Below are positions 1 to 8,080 of a stretch of DNA of 40,393 nucleotides, one piece after another (within the stretch, counting starts at the first letter, position 1; each line of letters begins with the position of its first letter). A program made the translations under genes and the position numbers. The DNA is taken from positions 1 to 40,393 of the forward strand of contig DASXMJ010000009.1 of assembly GCA_036495685.1 (NCBI GenBank), read 5' to 3'. A model generated the notes under the pieces. The model ran no database searches, was not told the DNA's origin, and was given only the letters and a program-made list of their open reading frames with translations. This stretch comes from Candidatus Binataceae bacterium (GTDB taxonomy: Bacteria > Desulfobacterota > Binatia > Binatales > Binataceae).

Positions 1-1
1 C

Positions 2-187
2 CCCGCTAATGATCCATGGTCCGCGTTCCCGGGCGGAGGTCCCGATTTGTTGGAGAAGTGGGGCCCCGTGCGGTTTGGCATATCCGGATTTCTGCTGCTC
101 GCGATGGCTGGCGTCTTCATCAAGATGGTCATGCGGCACGCGCTGAACATCAAGTACATCTTGGTAACTCCCTGGATTAACATCTGA
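2..187 (+). CDS. C-terminal end of a membrane subunit of a cytochrome bc-like quinol oxidase (partial)
   Basis: The open frame enters from the left edge and ends at the TGA at 185-187, giving 61 residues. They contain one hydrophobic helix (around FGISGFLLLAMAGVFI) followed by a basic stretch and a short polar tail ending in TPWINI. The residues before the helix (NDPWSAFPGGGPD) look like a loop between membrane helices. I do not recognise the fragment alone. The next genes are a tiny membrane protein and an eight-haem cytochrome c, so a cytochrome b or similar subunit of a quinol:cytochrome c oxidoreductase is the best guess. That assignment rests on context. Another integral subunit of the same complex is possible. 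Confidence 0.5.
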   Translation, partial: PANDPWSAFPGGGPDLLEKWGPVRFGISGFLLLAMAGVFIKMVMRHALNIKYILVTPWINI

Positions 188-206
188 CGCGTGGCGCAGC
201 GCAAGT

Positions 207-383
207 GTGTACGTCCTGGGCAAAGTGCTGGAGGCGTTGGGATGCGCCGACGTAGGATTCGCGCTTTACATCGGTGTCACTCAGCCGCACGGGATGGGCA
301 ACGAGTTCAAGCTGACCGGCATCGGAATCCTAGTGTTCCTGGTCGGCTACATTGTCGAGAATTTATCCGGCGAGCGCTCCTGA
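207..383 (+). CDS. 58-residue single- or double-helix membrane subunit of the bc-like complex
   Basis: A GTG at 207 opens a 58-codon frame that starts VYVLGKVLEALGCADVGFALYIG and ends ENLSGERS before the TGA at 381-383. It begins 20 bases after the preceding stop. The N-terminal half is an amphipathic or membrane helix, and the second half (LTGIGILVFLVGYIVE) is a clear transmembrane helix. Small two-helix proteins of this general form sit beside cytochrome b genes in several bacterial bc-type clusters, and I infer that this is such an accessory subunit. The start is uncertain because the frame stays open upstream and the ribosome binding site is weak. Its size makes it easy to miss in automated annotation. 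Confidence 0.6.
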   Translation: MYVLGKVLEALGCADVGFALYIGVTQPHGMGNEFKLTGIGILVFLVGYIVENLSGERS

Positions 384-445
384 CTCCGGCCAGGGGCGGG
401 GGTGCGCGCATTGACAGACGGTTATTGAGAGCAGGGTGAGAACAG

Positions 446-3196
446 ATGGCGGGCAGACCGGGGCTTGATCCCAGCGAAGAAGCAAAATCCTACAGCGCGA
501 TGTTCGTGCTGATGGTCGCACTGTTGCTGGGAGCGGCGGTGTGGTCCATCTGGGACGACAACATTTCGCGCCGCCCGTGGAAAGAATACCAGGTCGAGTT
601 CGACCGGCTCGCCTACAACAAGTACATGAAGGACGCGGCCGCGGAGCAGAAAGTGCTCGACGCGGATCCCCAATACCAGAAGGACACCAAAGGACTTGCC
701 CAGGCGAAGGCCGAACTTGCCTCCGGCGCCACCGCCAAGAAACTCGACGACCTGCGCGCCCAGCTTAAGACCACCAGGGAAGTTGCCGACGACAAGGAAC
801 AGGCGGCGCGCTTCACCAAGTCGTTCCTCACCGAGCGATGGTACGATTACAACCACGCAATCCAGGAGAAGCAGGACCCCTCGCACTACATGGCGGAGAT
901 AAACCAGCTCAACGCGGAACTCGCGGTCGAGCAAAAAATCTCCGATGCCTACACAGCCCAGGTCCAGGGCCTCAAGGATCAGATCGATTCCATCAACTCA
1001 AAAGAGTTCGACCTGACCCAGAAGCTGGTCGAAATGACCAAGAAGCGCGACGACGCTATCGATAAGGCCGACACCTATCTGATCCCGATAAAATTCGGCA
1101 ACCACGTGCTCTTCCGTTATCCCAAGATCCCCAAGATCCAGCAGACCTCAATCGAAGATTTCGATCGCAACGCCTTCGACGAAGCCGTAGCGCGCGTCGA
1201 CCGCTGTCAGTCCTGCCACATGGGTATCGACAAGCGCGGCTTCGAAGATGCGCCGCAACCGTTCCGCACCCATTCCAACTTCGATCAGATCATCGGCAAA
1301 CATCCTACCGATAAGCTCGGCTGCACTCCTTGCCATGAAGGGCAACCTCCCGCGGTCAATTCGGTTGCGATGGCGCACGGAGACATCGAGCACTGGGAGC
1401 ACCCGCTCCTGCGCGGCGAAGAGATGCAATCCCGCTGCATCAAGTGTCACGTCGATGTCGGTTCGCTGCGCAACAAGGACGGCGAACAGATCGCGGTGAA
1501 CTGGGTCAACGGCGAGCGACTGTTCCAGCAGATGGATTGTGCCGGATGCCACCTGCTGAAGGGCTACGAAGACACGCCCAAGATTGGCCCCTATCTGAAG
1601 CTCGCCAGCGCCAAGCTCGATCCATCATGGACCGTGCGCTGGATTACCAATCCGCACGTGTTCCGGCCGCATACGCGGATGCCCAACTTCATGTTCTCCC
1701 GCGACGAAGCGACCAAGCTCGCCGCATATGTCCTGGCAAGTTCGGACAAGCAGTCGGTGGATTGGCTGAAAGCGCACCCGGAGCCGGCGTCGCTGGAACA
1801 GGACATCAAGAACCCCGGCCTGATCGAAGAAGGCAAGGGCCTGTTTGAATCGGTCGGATGCAAGGGCTGCCACGCGATCGATGCAGATCAGATCGGCGCG
1901 CCGGTCGGCGACGATGCGCACTTCATCCCGGCCGCCACTCGCACCGCCAAAGATTTCGCTCCGAACCTGAGCCACATCGCCGAGAAGACCGGTGCCGGAT
2001 GGGTCTATGCCTGGCTGAAGAATCCGCGCGATTTCTCACCCCACACCGCCATGCCGTCGCTGCGGCTTTCCGATCACGAAACCGAGGCCCTGACCGCGTT
2101 TCTGATGACGCATGGGCAGAAGAAGGAAGATCCCGGCGTCGAGACCGCGCTCAAAGATCCGACAAATATTAGCGCCGGCGAATCCCTGGTCCGCAAATTC
2201 GGCTGTTTCGGATGTCACGAAGTCGAAGGCATGGACAAGGAGTCGCGAATCGGCGTCGAGCTGACCACCTTCGGCTCCAAGCATCTCGACGAGTTGTTCT
2301 TCGGTGATCGGACCGACGTTCCGGAGACCTGGAACGACTGGACGTTTCACAAACTCCAGGATCCACGCATCTACGCGACCAAGGATGTCGAGCAGTTGAT
2401 GCCCAACTTCGAATTCCAGGACGCCGACATCAAGAACCTCCGCGTGTTCCTGGCAAGCCTCACCGAGGGTACCGTACTGGAAAAATACCGGATGCCCGGG
2501 AGCGCGGAGCAGGATGCGATCGTTGCCGGTCGGCGGATGGTCAATTACTACAACTGCGTTGGATGCCACATTGTGGAAAATCGTGGCGGTTACATCCGCC
2601 GCTTCTATCCCGAGGACCAGATTAATTTGGCGCCGCCGATCCTGAATGGCGAAGGCTTGAAGGTCCAACCCGATTGGCTGTTCACCTTCTTGCAGGGCCC
2701 GACCCCGATTCGACCGTGGCTGAAGATTCGGATGCCCACCTTCCATTTCGACAATCACGAGGGCGACACCCTGGTGAATTACTTCACCTCGTTGTCAGGC
2801 GTGCAGGTGCCGTACGAATTCCTGAATACCAACCTGATCGCCACTCCGACCCTGGAGGCGGGTGCCAAGCTGATGTCCAAGGACTATTTCAACTGCTTCA
2901 GTTGCCATCAGCAGGGCGATAAGAAGCCCGAAGGCCCGCCCACCGGATGGGCCCCCGACCTCGGGTTGGCCCACAGTCGGCTCAATCCCGAATGGATTTT
3001 GCTGTGGCTCAAGAATCCACAAGCGGTTCAGCCGGGTACCAAGATGCCGTCGTTTTATCCGGGCGGCCCCGACGACATTTTGGGGGGCAACGAAGCCGAG
3101 CAGATTAAGGCGATTCGTGACTACATATTCTGGTTTGGGACGCACCCGGGTCAGGCATTGCCTTCGGGCACGCCGGTCAAGGTGACCAGCAAATAA
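446..3196 (+). CDS. Membrane-anchored octahaem cytochrome c
   Basis: This 916-residue protein has one N-terminal transmembrane helix (about residues 18-36), then a charged, helical, coiled-coil-like stretch (about 60-220), then a long haem region. I count eight CxxCH haem-binding motifs, at about residues 254, 293, 331, 365, 472, 587, 704 and 817. The later haems sit in repeated cytochrome c domains, each ending with a distal Met motif such as TRMPNF, TAMPSL, IRMPTF or TKMPSF. It follows a small membrane subunit, so it is probably the electron-accepting cytochrome subunit of a quinol-oxidising complex, tethered on the periplasmic side. A start at 446 is supported by the GGGTGAG before the ATG. 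The family beyond multihaem cytochrome c is not named with confidence. Confidence 0.85.
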   Translation: MAGRPGLDPSEEAKSYSAMFVLMVALLLGAAVWSIWDDNISRRPWKEYQVEFDRLAYNKYMKDAAAEQKVLDADPQYQKDTKGLAQAKAELASGATAKKLDDLRAQLKTTREVADDKEQAARFTKSFLTERWYDYNHAIQEKQDPSHYMAEINQLNAELAVEQKISDAYTAQVQGLKDQIDSINSKEFDLTQKLVEMTKKRDDAIDKADTYLIPIKFGNHVLFRYPKIPKIQQTSIEDFDRNAFDEAVARVDRCQSCHMGIDKRGFEDAPQPFRTHSNFDQIIGKHPTDKLGCTPCHEGQPPAVNSVAMAHGDIEHWEHPLLRGEEMQSRCIKCHVDVGSLRNKDGEQIAVNWVNGERLFQQMDCAGCHLLKGYEDTPKIGPYLKLASAKLDPSWTVRWITNPHVFRPHTRMPNFMFSRDEATKLAAYVLASSDKQSVDWLKAHPEPASLEQDIKNPGLIEEGKGLFESVGCKGCHAIDADQIGAPVGDDAHFIPAATRTAKDFAPNLSHIAEKTGAGWVYAWLKNPRDFSPHTAMPSLRLSDHETEALTAFLMTHGQKKEDPGVETALKDPTNISAGESLVRKFGCFGCHEVEGMDKESRIGVELTTFGSKHLDELFFGDRTDVPETWNDWTFHKLQDPRIYATKDVEQLMPNFEFQDADIKNLRVFLASLTEGTVLEKYRMPGSAEQDAIVAGRRMVNYYNCVGCHIVENRGGYIRRFYPEDQINLAPPILNGEGLKVQPDWLFTFLQGPTPIRPWLKIRMPTFHFDNHEGDTLVNYFTSLSGVQVPYEFLNTNLIATPTLEAGAKLMSKDYFNCFSCHQQGDKKPEGPPTGWAPDLGLAHSRLNPEWILLWLKNPQAVQPGTKMPSFYPGGPDDILGGNEAEQIKAIRDYIFWFGTHPGQALPSGTPVKVTSK

Positions 3197-3250
3197 AGGA
3201 AGTATCGTTCACACACACTGGAACCTGAGGAGACTTCTGGAGGTAAAGGT

Positions 3251-3958
3251 ATGAAGAAGTTTGCGGTTTTGGCGGCGGGCTGTGCCGCCATCGCGATAGG
3301 CATTTGCGTCGCGGGCTATCAGGCCGCGGCCGACAACACAGGCACTATCAGCGGCACCGTCAAGTTTGACGGGACGGCGCCGGCGCCCAAGAAGGTCGAA
3401 GTTACCAAGGACAAGGAAGTTTGCGGGCTCAAACCCCACTTCGAAGAGGCACTGATCGTAGGAAGCGGTGGGGGAATCGCAAACGCCGTGGTGGTGCTCA
3501 AGGATGCCAAGGGCACGGTGAAGCCTGGCGACGTGAAGTTCGATCAGAAGGGCTGTGACTACGTGCCGCACGTCCTCGCGTTCCCGGCCGGTTCGACCGT
3601 CAACATCATCAACAGCGACGGCATCCTGCATAACATCCACACCTACTCAAAGGTGAACCCGCCCTTCAACATGGCGCAGCCCAAGTTCAAAAAGGTGATC
3701 AAGCAAACGGTTGAGAAGCCAGAAATCATCAAGGTCAACTGCGATGCGCACGGATGGATGCAGGGATGGTGGTACGTGACTGATACGCCTTACTACGCGG
3801 TGACCGATGACAATGGTAACTTCGAGATTAAAGACGTGCCGCCGGGTAGCTACACGATCGAAGTGTGGCAGGAAAAGCTCGGAACCCAAGACCAGAAAGT
3901 CGATGTCAAGGCGGGCGCAGCTGCAACCGCGAACTTCACATTGAAACCCAAGGCGTGA
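3251..3958 (+). CDS. Exported cupredoxin-like protein with a carboxypeptidase-regulatory-type C-terminal domain
   Basis: The protein has 235 residues, starting at the ATG after a strong GGAGG at about 3239. It has an N-terminal signal sequence (hydrophobic core AVLAAGCAAIAIGICVAG). The middle part carries blue-copper-like elements: a His in the LHNIHTY segment and a later C-x2-H-x2-M (CDAHGWM), near residues 160-167. These resemble type 1 copper ligands, although the Met spacing is shorter than in plastocyanin. A final beta domain (DDNGNFEIKDVPPGSYTIEVW) is typical of carboxypeptidase-regulatory-like modules. It lies 54 bases after the octahaem cytochrome, so it may be a periplasmic electron carrier or copper protein working with that complex. 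Copper binding is inferred from ligands only. Confidence 0.75.
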   Translation: MKKFAVLAAGCAAIAIGICVAGYQAAADNTGTISGTVKFDGTAPAPKKVEVTKDKEVCGLKPHFEEALIVGSGGGIANAVVVLKDAKGTVKPGDVKFDQKGCDYVPHVLAFPAGSTVNIINSDGILHNIHTYSKVNPPFNMAQPKFKKVIKQTVEKPEIIKVNCDAHGWMQGWWYVTDTPYYAVTDDNGNFEIKDVPPGSYTIEVWQEKLGTQDQKVDVKAGAAATANFTLKPKA

Positions 3959-3995
3959 CGGATGTCGACGTCGGCAGCCTAGTAGGTTGTTCGGA

Positions 3996-4028
3996 GAGAC
4001 TCGCCGCGCACCACTCGCGGCGAGTCTC
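3996..4028 (+). repeat. 13-bp perfect hairpin after the cupredoxin gene
   Basis: GAGACTCGCCGCG at 3996-4008 is perfectly complementary to CGCGGCGAGTCTC at 4016-4028, with a 7-base loop. It lies 37 bases after the cupredoxin stop. There is no T-run on the plus strand, so it is not a standard intrinsic terminator. It could protect the 3' end of the transcript or act as a weak terminator. The left arm with its flank recurs at 4526-4541. Confidence 0.6.
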
Positions 4029-4090
4029 GGTGCGCCAGGTCCGCGCGATCTGCGCAATTTGTGGATTTGTGATGGAGCAGAATCGGGGCG

Positions 4091-4459
4091 ATGATCAAAC
4101 GGCTTGATCACCTCGAGGTTGTGACGGCAGACCTGACTGACGCCGTCTCGATCTACGAAAGAAACTTTGATTTCAAGGTGATCCGGTCCGTCGACGGCAA
4201 CGGCGCCTCAGTCCGAATTGGTGATTCCGAGATCCTCTTGGTGTCCGGCAACCCGGCAGCTGAAATTATCGCTAACTCTGGCGAGGGGATGTTCGCCCTG
4301 TGGCTCGAAGCCGCCGACGTGGAGTCGGTTGCGGCGGCGCTTCGCAAATCCGGAATCGATCCCGGCACCATCCAAAAAGAGCAGGGCCGCCGGATCCTCA
4401 CCATCGACCCCCGACACGCCAACCAGGTTCCGCTGTTCATTTTCGACCGCAAAGCGTGA
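4091..4459 (+). CDS. VOC (glyoxalase/bleomycin-resistance fold) family protein
   Basis: This 122-residue protein begins RLDHLEVVTADL, the usual first strand of a vicinal oxygen chelate domain with a metal-ligand-type His at residue 7. It contains the paired beta-alpha-beta repeats of the fold and ends IDPRHANQVPLFIFDR, which matches the last strand. One domain of this length fits small glyoxalase- or epimerase-like members of the family. The closing strand lacks the obvious Glu ligand seen in many VOC enzymes, so a binding rather than catalytic role is possible. It stands alone between the cytochrome cluster and a convergent minus-strand gene, and no substrate can be named. Confidence 0.7.
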   Translation: MIKRLDHLEVVTADLTDAVSIYERNFDFKVIRSVDGNGASVRIGDSEILLVSGNPAAEIIANSGEGMFALWLEAADVESVAAALRKSGIDPGTIQKEQGRRILTIDPRHANQVPLFIFDRKA

Positions 4460-4605
4460 GTCTCCCGTCTGGTCGGCTCCCTCTTTCGCTTCATTCGGCG
4501 GCTTTCCTGCGCGAGCGCACGCTGGCGGAGAGACTCGCCGCAGGAATCCGAATCGCCACGCGGAGCTGCTTCCCGCCGTCTGGCGAGAAAAGGCCTGCGT
4601 CGCGG

Positions 4606-5841
4606 TCAACGCATCCCCTCTGCGGACTGCGCCACCGACTGAATGGAGGCGCGTGCGGCCTCGCTAATGGTCGTGCCTTTCGAACTCGATCTAAGCGCTT
4701 CGAAGGTCGCGGTAAATTGTCGATCGAGCAGATCGAACCGAAGCGGGTGCTCCCCCGTCGAGTAGTGGAAGGGCGTGCCCTGATAGTAGTTCGTCAGCGC
4801 GTTGGCCACAGACTGACTTGAGCCGCTGGTCGCAAGTTGCTCTCCCTGGCACTGCAATCGTTCCATCAGATCGGCGGAGGTGCAGTCCTGTGCGATGGGA
4901 TTGAGCTCAATTCGTGTGATCACCAAATCTGCGCCCGCGGTATGCACCGCGCAGTGGTAACCTAGATTGCCCATCACCAGTCGTCCGGTTGCAGTCATCG
5001 AATTATCGGCTCCGGCGACCTGGACATCCCTGGCGACCATTTTCTGGGTCATGCCCTCAATCGGGATCGGCACTTCATATTCGGGCGCATAAAGCTTCAG
5101 CAAATCATTGATGAAGGAATATTGTGCCCCAACCACCATATTCGCTTGCTTCGGAACCCCGGCAGTCTGGGTTGCCAATGATTCCTCTCGCGCTAACGCC
5201 GCGAGAGGATCGCCGGCTCTTCCGCTCGCGAACAGCGCGGCGACGATGGCGGTGCCGGGAAAACCAAACGCCACATCAAACCGGCGATCTTCTCCAGGCG
5301 GCGGCAGGACGGCGAGATTGGACGTGGGGTAGCTGGCGAGGGTCCGTATGCCGGCGAAGGAGGGCGCGCTCGTTGCCGCCTGCCTGGTTGCTGGCGCAGC
5401 GTCGGAGAGCGCGAGTTTGAGTTGCCACGGCGCCCATACAAGCTCTGCCCTGACCGCGTCAATCCAGTTGGGAGCCCCGGGACTCTCGATCGCCCGTTTC
5501 GCCACCGCCGACAAAGCGTCGTGACAATCGGTGGCAGACAACGGTTTCGGCGAAAAGATGCTTTCTGCCGGAATCGCGATTCCGACGGCGTAACCACCTC
5601 CATGACCGTCAGTCCCGCAATAGACCAGGGTCGCGATCTTGACTTGCACCGACGAGGTTGCCGACCTACCCGGTAGATCGACGGTTAGGGGTACCAGCTG
5701 CTGGGCGATGCTTGAGATAACACTCGGCAGCAGGACGGCGGTTGCCAAAGGCGTATCCTCGGCATGCACCGTGGAGACGCCCACCGTGAATATCGCGATG
5801 ACCACCAAGCCCACCCACCATCTCATCCCATTGGTTCGCAT
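4606..5841 (-). CDS. Exported protein of unknown function
   Basis: I chose the ATG at 5841 because it has GGAG about 8 bases upstream and gives a classical signal peptide, with a basic start, a hydrophobic core (WWVGLVVIAIFTVGV) and a cleavage-like VHA|E. The frame is also open upstream for 31 codons to 5934. The mature part is about 385 residues and has no membrane helix. It contains several Cys (for example YCGTDG, TDCHD, QDCTS, LQCQ) that could form disulphides in the periplasm. I recognise no family. Its 3' end faces the VOC gene, and it is preceded by a perfect palindrome at 5914-5938. It appears to be a single-gene transcript. Confidence 0.65.
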   Translation of the reverse strand: MRTNGMRWWVGLVVIAIFTVGVSTVHAEDTPLATAVLLPSVISSIAQQLVPLTVDLPGRSATSSVQVKIATLVYCGTDGHGGGYAVGIAIPAESIFSPKPLSATDCHDALSAVAKRAIESPGAPNWIDAVRAELVWAPWQLKLALSDAAPATRQAATSAPSFAGIRTLASYPTSNLAVLPPPGEDRRFDVAFGFPGTAIVAALFASGRAGDPLAALAREESLATQTAGVPKQANMVVGAQYSFINDLLKLYAPEYEVPIPIEGMTQKMVARDVQVAGADNSMTATGRLVMGNLGYHCAVHTAGADLVITRIELNPIAQDCTSADLMERLQCQGEQLATSGSSQSVANALTNYYQGTPFHYSTGEHPLRFDLLDRQFTATFEALRSSSKGTTISEAARASIQSVAQSAEGMR

Positions 5842-5913
5842 CCGACTCCGTTCCTCTTCCAGTAAAATACACGTTGGCACTCGGCGCCGTGGCGGCGGCA
5901 CACTTTTAACAAT

Positions 5914-5938
5914 GGATTTGCCAGTTCCTGGCAAATCC
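5914..5938. promoter_or_regulatory. Perfect 11-bp inverted repeat upstream of the exported-protein gene
   Basis: GGATTTGCCAG at 5914-5924 and CTGGCAAATCC at 5928-5938 are exact reverse complements around TTC. The element is about 73 bases upstream of the minus-strand start at 5841, where an operator or a leader hairpin would lie. On the minus strand it is followed by ATTGTTAAAAG, which is not a convincing T-run, so I favour an operator over a terminator. Confidence 0.5.
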
Positions 5939-6135
5939 TAGCCGGGAATTTATGGTCGATGCGACGGCGGATTGCTCAATTCGTGGAGCAAGACCCTTGC
6001 ATCGTTCATATCGGAGGTCTCAAAGCCCTCGGTAAACCCGCAATCAGAGTCCGAAGTCGTACGAGCTGCGTGCCACGACCTCACTCGCGCGACAGCGCCG
6101 TGATACTGGACGGTATGATGAAGCTCGCGCCGCGC

Positions 6136-6400
6136 TCACCGAGATCTACCACGTGTCACTTCGATAGCCTGCCTGAAACATTGTTGAGCTTGGGACTTGG
6201 TTTGAATTCTGGAGGCACCAGCCTTCCGCCGTCGTGCCAATGCGCCCATGAGGCGATGACCCTCCGCTTGGTCCCGCCACTCGCCGGTTTCTGTCACCGG
6301 CGAGAGCGTCTCACGAGACGCCTTCAGGGCCTGCTGGAGGTCTACCGCAATATCGTCGGTCTCGGCTAGGCAGATAAGAACCCAAGGCCAATTTATCGGT
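6136..6400 (-). pseudogene. Remnant of the C-terminal end of a TPR-type predicted ATPase / adenylate-cyclase-like protein
   Basis: Reading the minus strand to the TGA at 6138-6136 gives a stretch with segments VLICLAETDDIAVDLQQAL, VTETGEWRDQAEGHRLMGA and SQAQQCFRQAIEVTRGRSR. These resemble the last TPR repeats of large predicted ATPases attached to adenylate cyclase or LuxR domains. Those typically read ETGERW-x-EAE-x-RLKGELLL, then EAEACFRRALEVARRQ. No long upstream part or start codon is present, so it is a decayed 3' fragment, probably left by a deletion. The resemblance is from memory of the family. A short independent gene is less likely. Confidence 0.45.
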
Positions 6401-6514
6401 TGTCTTATAGATCTCCGGGCCCCGAAGTATCTCCCCTATCCCTTCCTGTGTCTTAATTGCGCGGAGCGAGAGAACCTTCTGGAAGGATTATTCGGTGGCC
6501 GGACCGGCGCAGGG

Positions 6515-7324
6515 TTAGCTCGTCTCGAGAACTACTTTGCCGTCAGAATCGATCTTCACCGCTGGCGCCTGCGTGAGCCGGCAAGCCGCGCCGCTGACGC
6601 ATTCTCCGCTACGGATATCGAATCGATAACCGTGCCACGGGCACTCCACGACTCCGCCCTCGATACGCCCGTCTCCAAGCGGGCCCATCATATGCGCACA
6701 CAGCGCGGAAAAAGCGACCAGCTTCGCATCGAGCTCCACGACTTTGAACCGTGTCCCAGCGAAATCGGTTTCCAAAGGGAGCCGCGCGTGCAAATCCGCG
6801 ATCTGGCCGATAACCTGCCGCGTCGCTTTTCCCGAAGGGTGGCCCGCACGGATGCGATCGAGCTCGGTCTGACGCACCGTCATCATCGCAACGTCTTCGT
6901 CATAGAGCCGCGCGTACAGCCTGTGGTAGTAGTCCCGCAACCGACCGACGGCGGATTCTCGCGCACCCGGCACAAAGAAATCGACCACCACCAGGGTGGT
7001 TCGCTCGGCAAGCGAAAACGCGTGCGTCCAAATTTCGGTGCCGGTACCGGAGCCTTCCAGGGTGCTTGTGATCCAGCGCCGGCAATCGCGATCAAGCTTC
7101 AGTTCGATTACCAACCCGCGCTGCTCTTCATATGGATGAGTCCACACCCGCGCGCGAAAGCCCCAATCGCCCGATTCGATTCGTTCGATGCGAGAGAAGT
7201 TCGAGCGATGCAGGTAGGGCAGATGTTCCCAATCGATCGCGTTTTCGTAGAGCCGTTCAAGACTGACCGGGAGCTCACGGCGATAAGTTCCGATATGCGG
7301 AACTCGCGCATTCATCGCGGTCAT
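6515..7324 (-). CDS. START-like (SRPBCC) domain fused N-terminally to a Rieske [2Fe-2S] domain
   Basis: The likely start is the ATG at 7324, whose ATGA overlaps the stop of the acyltransferase upstream; a second ATG is at 7315. This gives 269 residues. The first ~150 residues read like an SRPBCC/START-type fold, beginning with a ligand-binding-type strand (RELPVSLERLYENAIDWEHLPYLH). The last ~95 residues are a Rieske domain with C209-x-H211 and C228-x2-H231 (CAHMMGPLGD, CPWHGYRF). Ring-hydroxylating oxygenase alpha subunits carry the Rieske domain first and the START-like domain second, so this order is reversed. There is no obvious 2-His-1-Asp iron triad. Translational coupling suggests a joint task with PlsC, perhaps lipid-related. 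Confidence 0.75.
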   Translation of the reverse strand: MTAMNARVPHIGTYRRELPVSLERLYENAIDWEHLPYLHRSNFSRIERIESGDWGFRARVWTHPYEEQRGLVIELKLDRDCRRWITSTLEGSGTGTEIWTHAFSLAERTTLVVVDFFVPGARESAVGRLRDYYHRLYARLYDEDVAMMTVRQTELDRIRAGHPSGKATRQVIGQIADLHARLPLETDFAGTRFKVVELDAKLVAFSALCAHMMGPLGDGRIEGGVVECPWHGYRFDIRSGECVSGAACRLTQAPAVKIDSDGKVVLETS

Positions 7325-8079
7325 ACTCCTTCGACGAACAGCGCGCGGACCGCCTCTTCCAGCCTGCGGGTCAATTCTCCACGGTCGCTGCTTTTGAGGT
7401 TCGCGGTGGGAATCGGCGCGCCGATCGTCATCCGCATCTTGCCGCCAGGGACCACCACCTTCGCCAGCCGCGGAAAGAACGCGCCTGAGCCGCTTACCGC
7501 CATCGGCACTGCCGGTAGTTTGGTCAGGGCGGCAAGCCAAGCTGCGCCGTCCTCAAACTCATGGACCCGGTTGTCGCTGTACCGATGGCCTTCCGCGAAC
7601 ACGCAAAGACTGAAGCCCTTGCGGACGATCTCGACGGCCCGACGAATTTCTTTTCCGCCGCCCTGGCGATCGATGATCACATGACCGCCATGCTTGAGCG
7701 CGTAGCCGACCAACGGGATCTTCATCAGCTCTTTCTTGCCAACGAACCTGATCCGTCCCGGCATGTAGGCGGCGATGGCAAAGATGTCGAAGAAGCTCTG
7801 ATGGTTGCAGACCAGAACGTAGGGGCCTAAGTCTCGAACCCTTTCCAGCCCCTCGATCTCAACCCGAATGCCACAGATGTTTATGAGGGAACGTGCCCAG
7901 ACGGTCGTCAGGGTTGTGAGCGCGCGCAGTTGTCCGAACCTTGCGAGAATTACAGCCGGGACCGCACATAACGCGGTCACCAACGCACAGGCAGCAGTAG
8001 CGAGCGCGCCCCATAGGCTCCGGAAGAGCCGCGCCGGCGAGCTGGACGCCAACGAAACGGTTTCGGCCTGATTCGCCAT
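7321..8079 (-). CDS. plsC: 1-acyl-sn-glycerol-3-phosphate acyltransferase family (PlsC-like)
   Basis: The ATG at 8079 gives 252 residues; the frame runs further upstream without a plausible signal. A hydrophobic N-terminal helix (about 22-48) precedes the acyltransferase motifs. Motif I is NHQSFFD (H93, D98), the block KKELMKIPLVGYALKHGG follows, and motif III FAEGHRYSDN (E163-R166) is a variant of the usual EGTRS. The closing PAVPMAVSGS resembles motif IV. Such enzymes acylate lysophosphatidic acid or related lipids at the inner membrane. The stop overlaps the start of the Rieske protein by four bases, so the two form an operon. A TATAAT embedded in an inverted repeat lies just upstream. Confidence 0.8.
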   Translation of the reverse strand: MANQAETVSLASSSPARLFRSLWGALATAACALVTALCAVPAVILARFGQLRALTTLTTVWARSLINICGIRVEIEGLERVRDLGPYVLVCNHQSFFDIFAIAAYMPGRIRFVGKKELMKIPLVGYALKHGGHVIIDRQGGGKEIRRAVEIVRKGFSLCVFAEGHRYSDNRVHEFEDGAAWLAALTKLPAVPMAVSGSGAFFPRLAKVVVPGGKMRMTIGAPIPTANLKSSDRGELTRRLEEAVRALFVEGV

Positions 8080-8080
8080 C

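Larger units (their letters stand above)
5842..6514. other. 673-base stretch without an intact gene
   Basis: Besides the palindrome at 5914-5938 and the gene remnant on the minus strand at about 6136-6400, it holds the near-perfect palindrome GCGTCTC-AC-GAGACGC at 6306-6321. A 136-codon plus-strand frame at 5959-6369 has unlikely composition and no homology that I recognise. I do not call it. Confidence 0.5.

Noticed and set aside
5959..6369. 136-codon plus-strand frame
   Set aside because: Unlikely amino-acid composition, no motif, and it runs opposite the better supported gene remnant.
6632..7684. 350-codon plus-strand frame across the Rieske and plsC genes
   Set aside because: Shadow: Rieske and acyltransferase motifs on the minus strand settle the coding strand.
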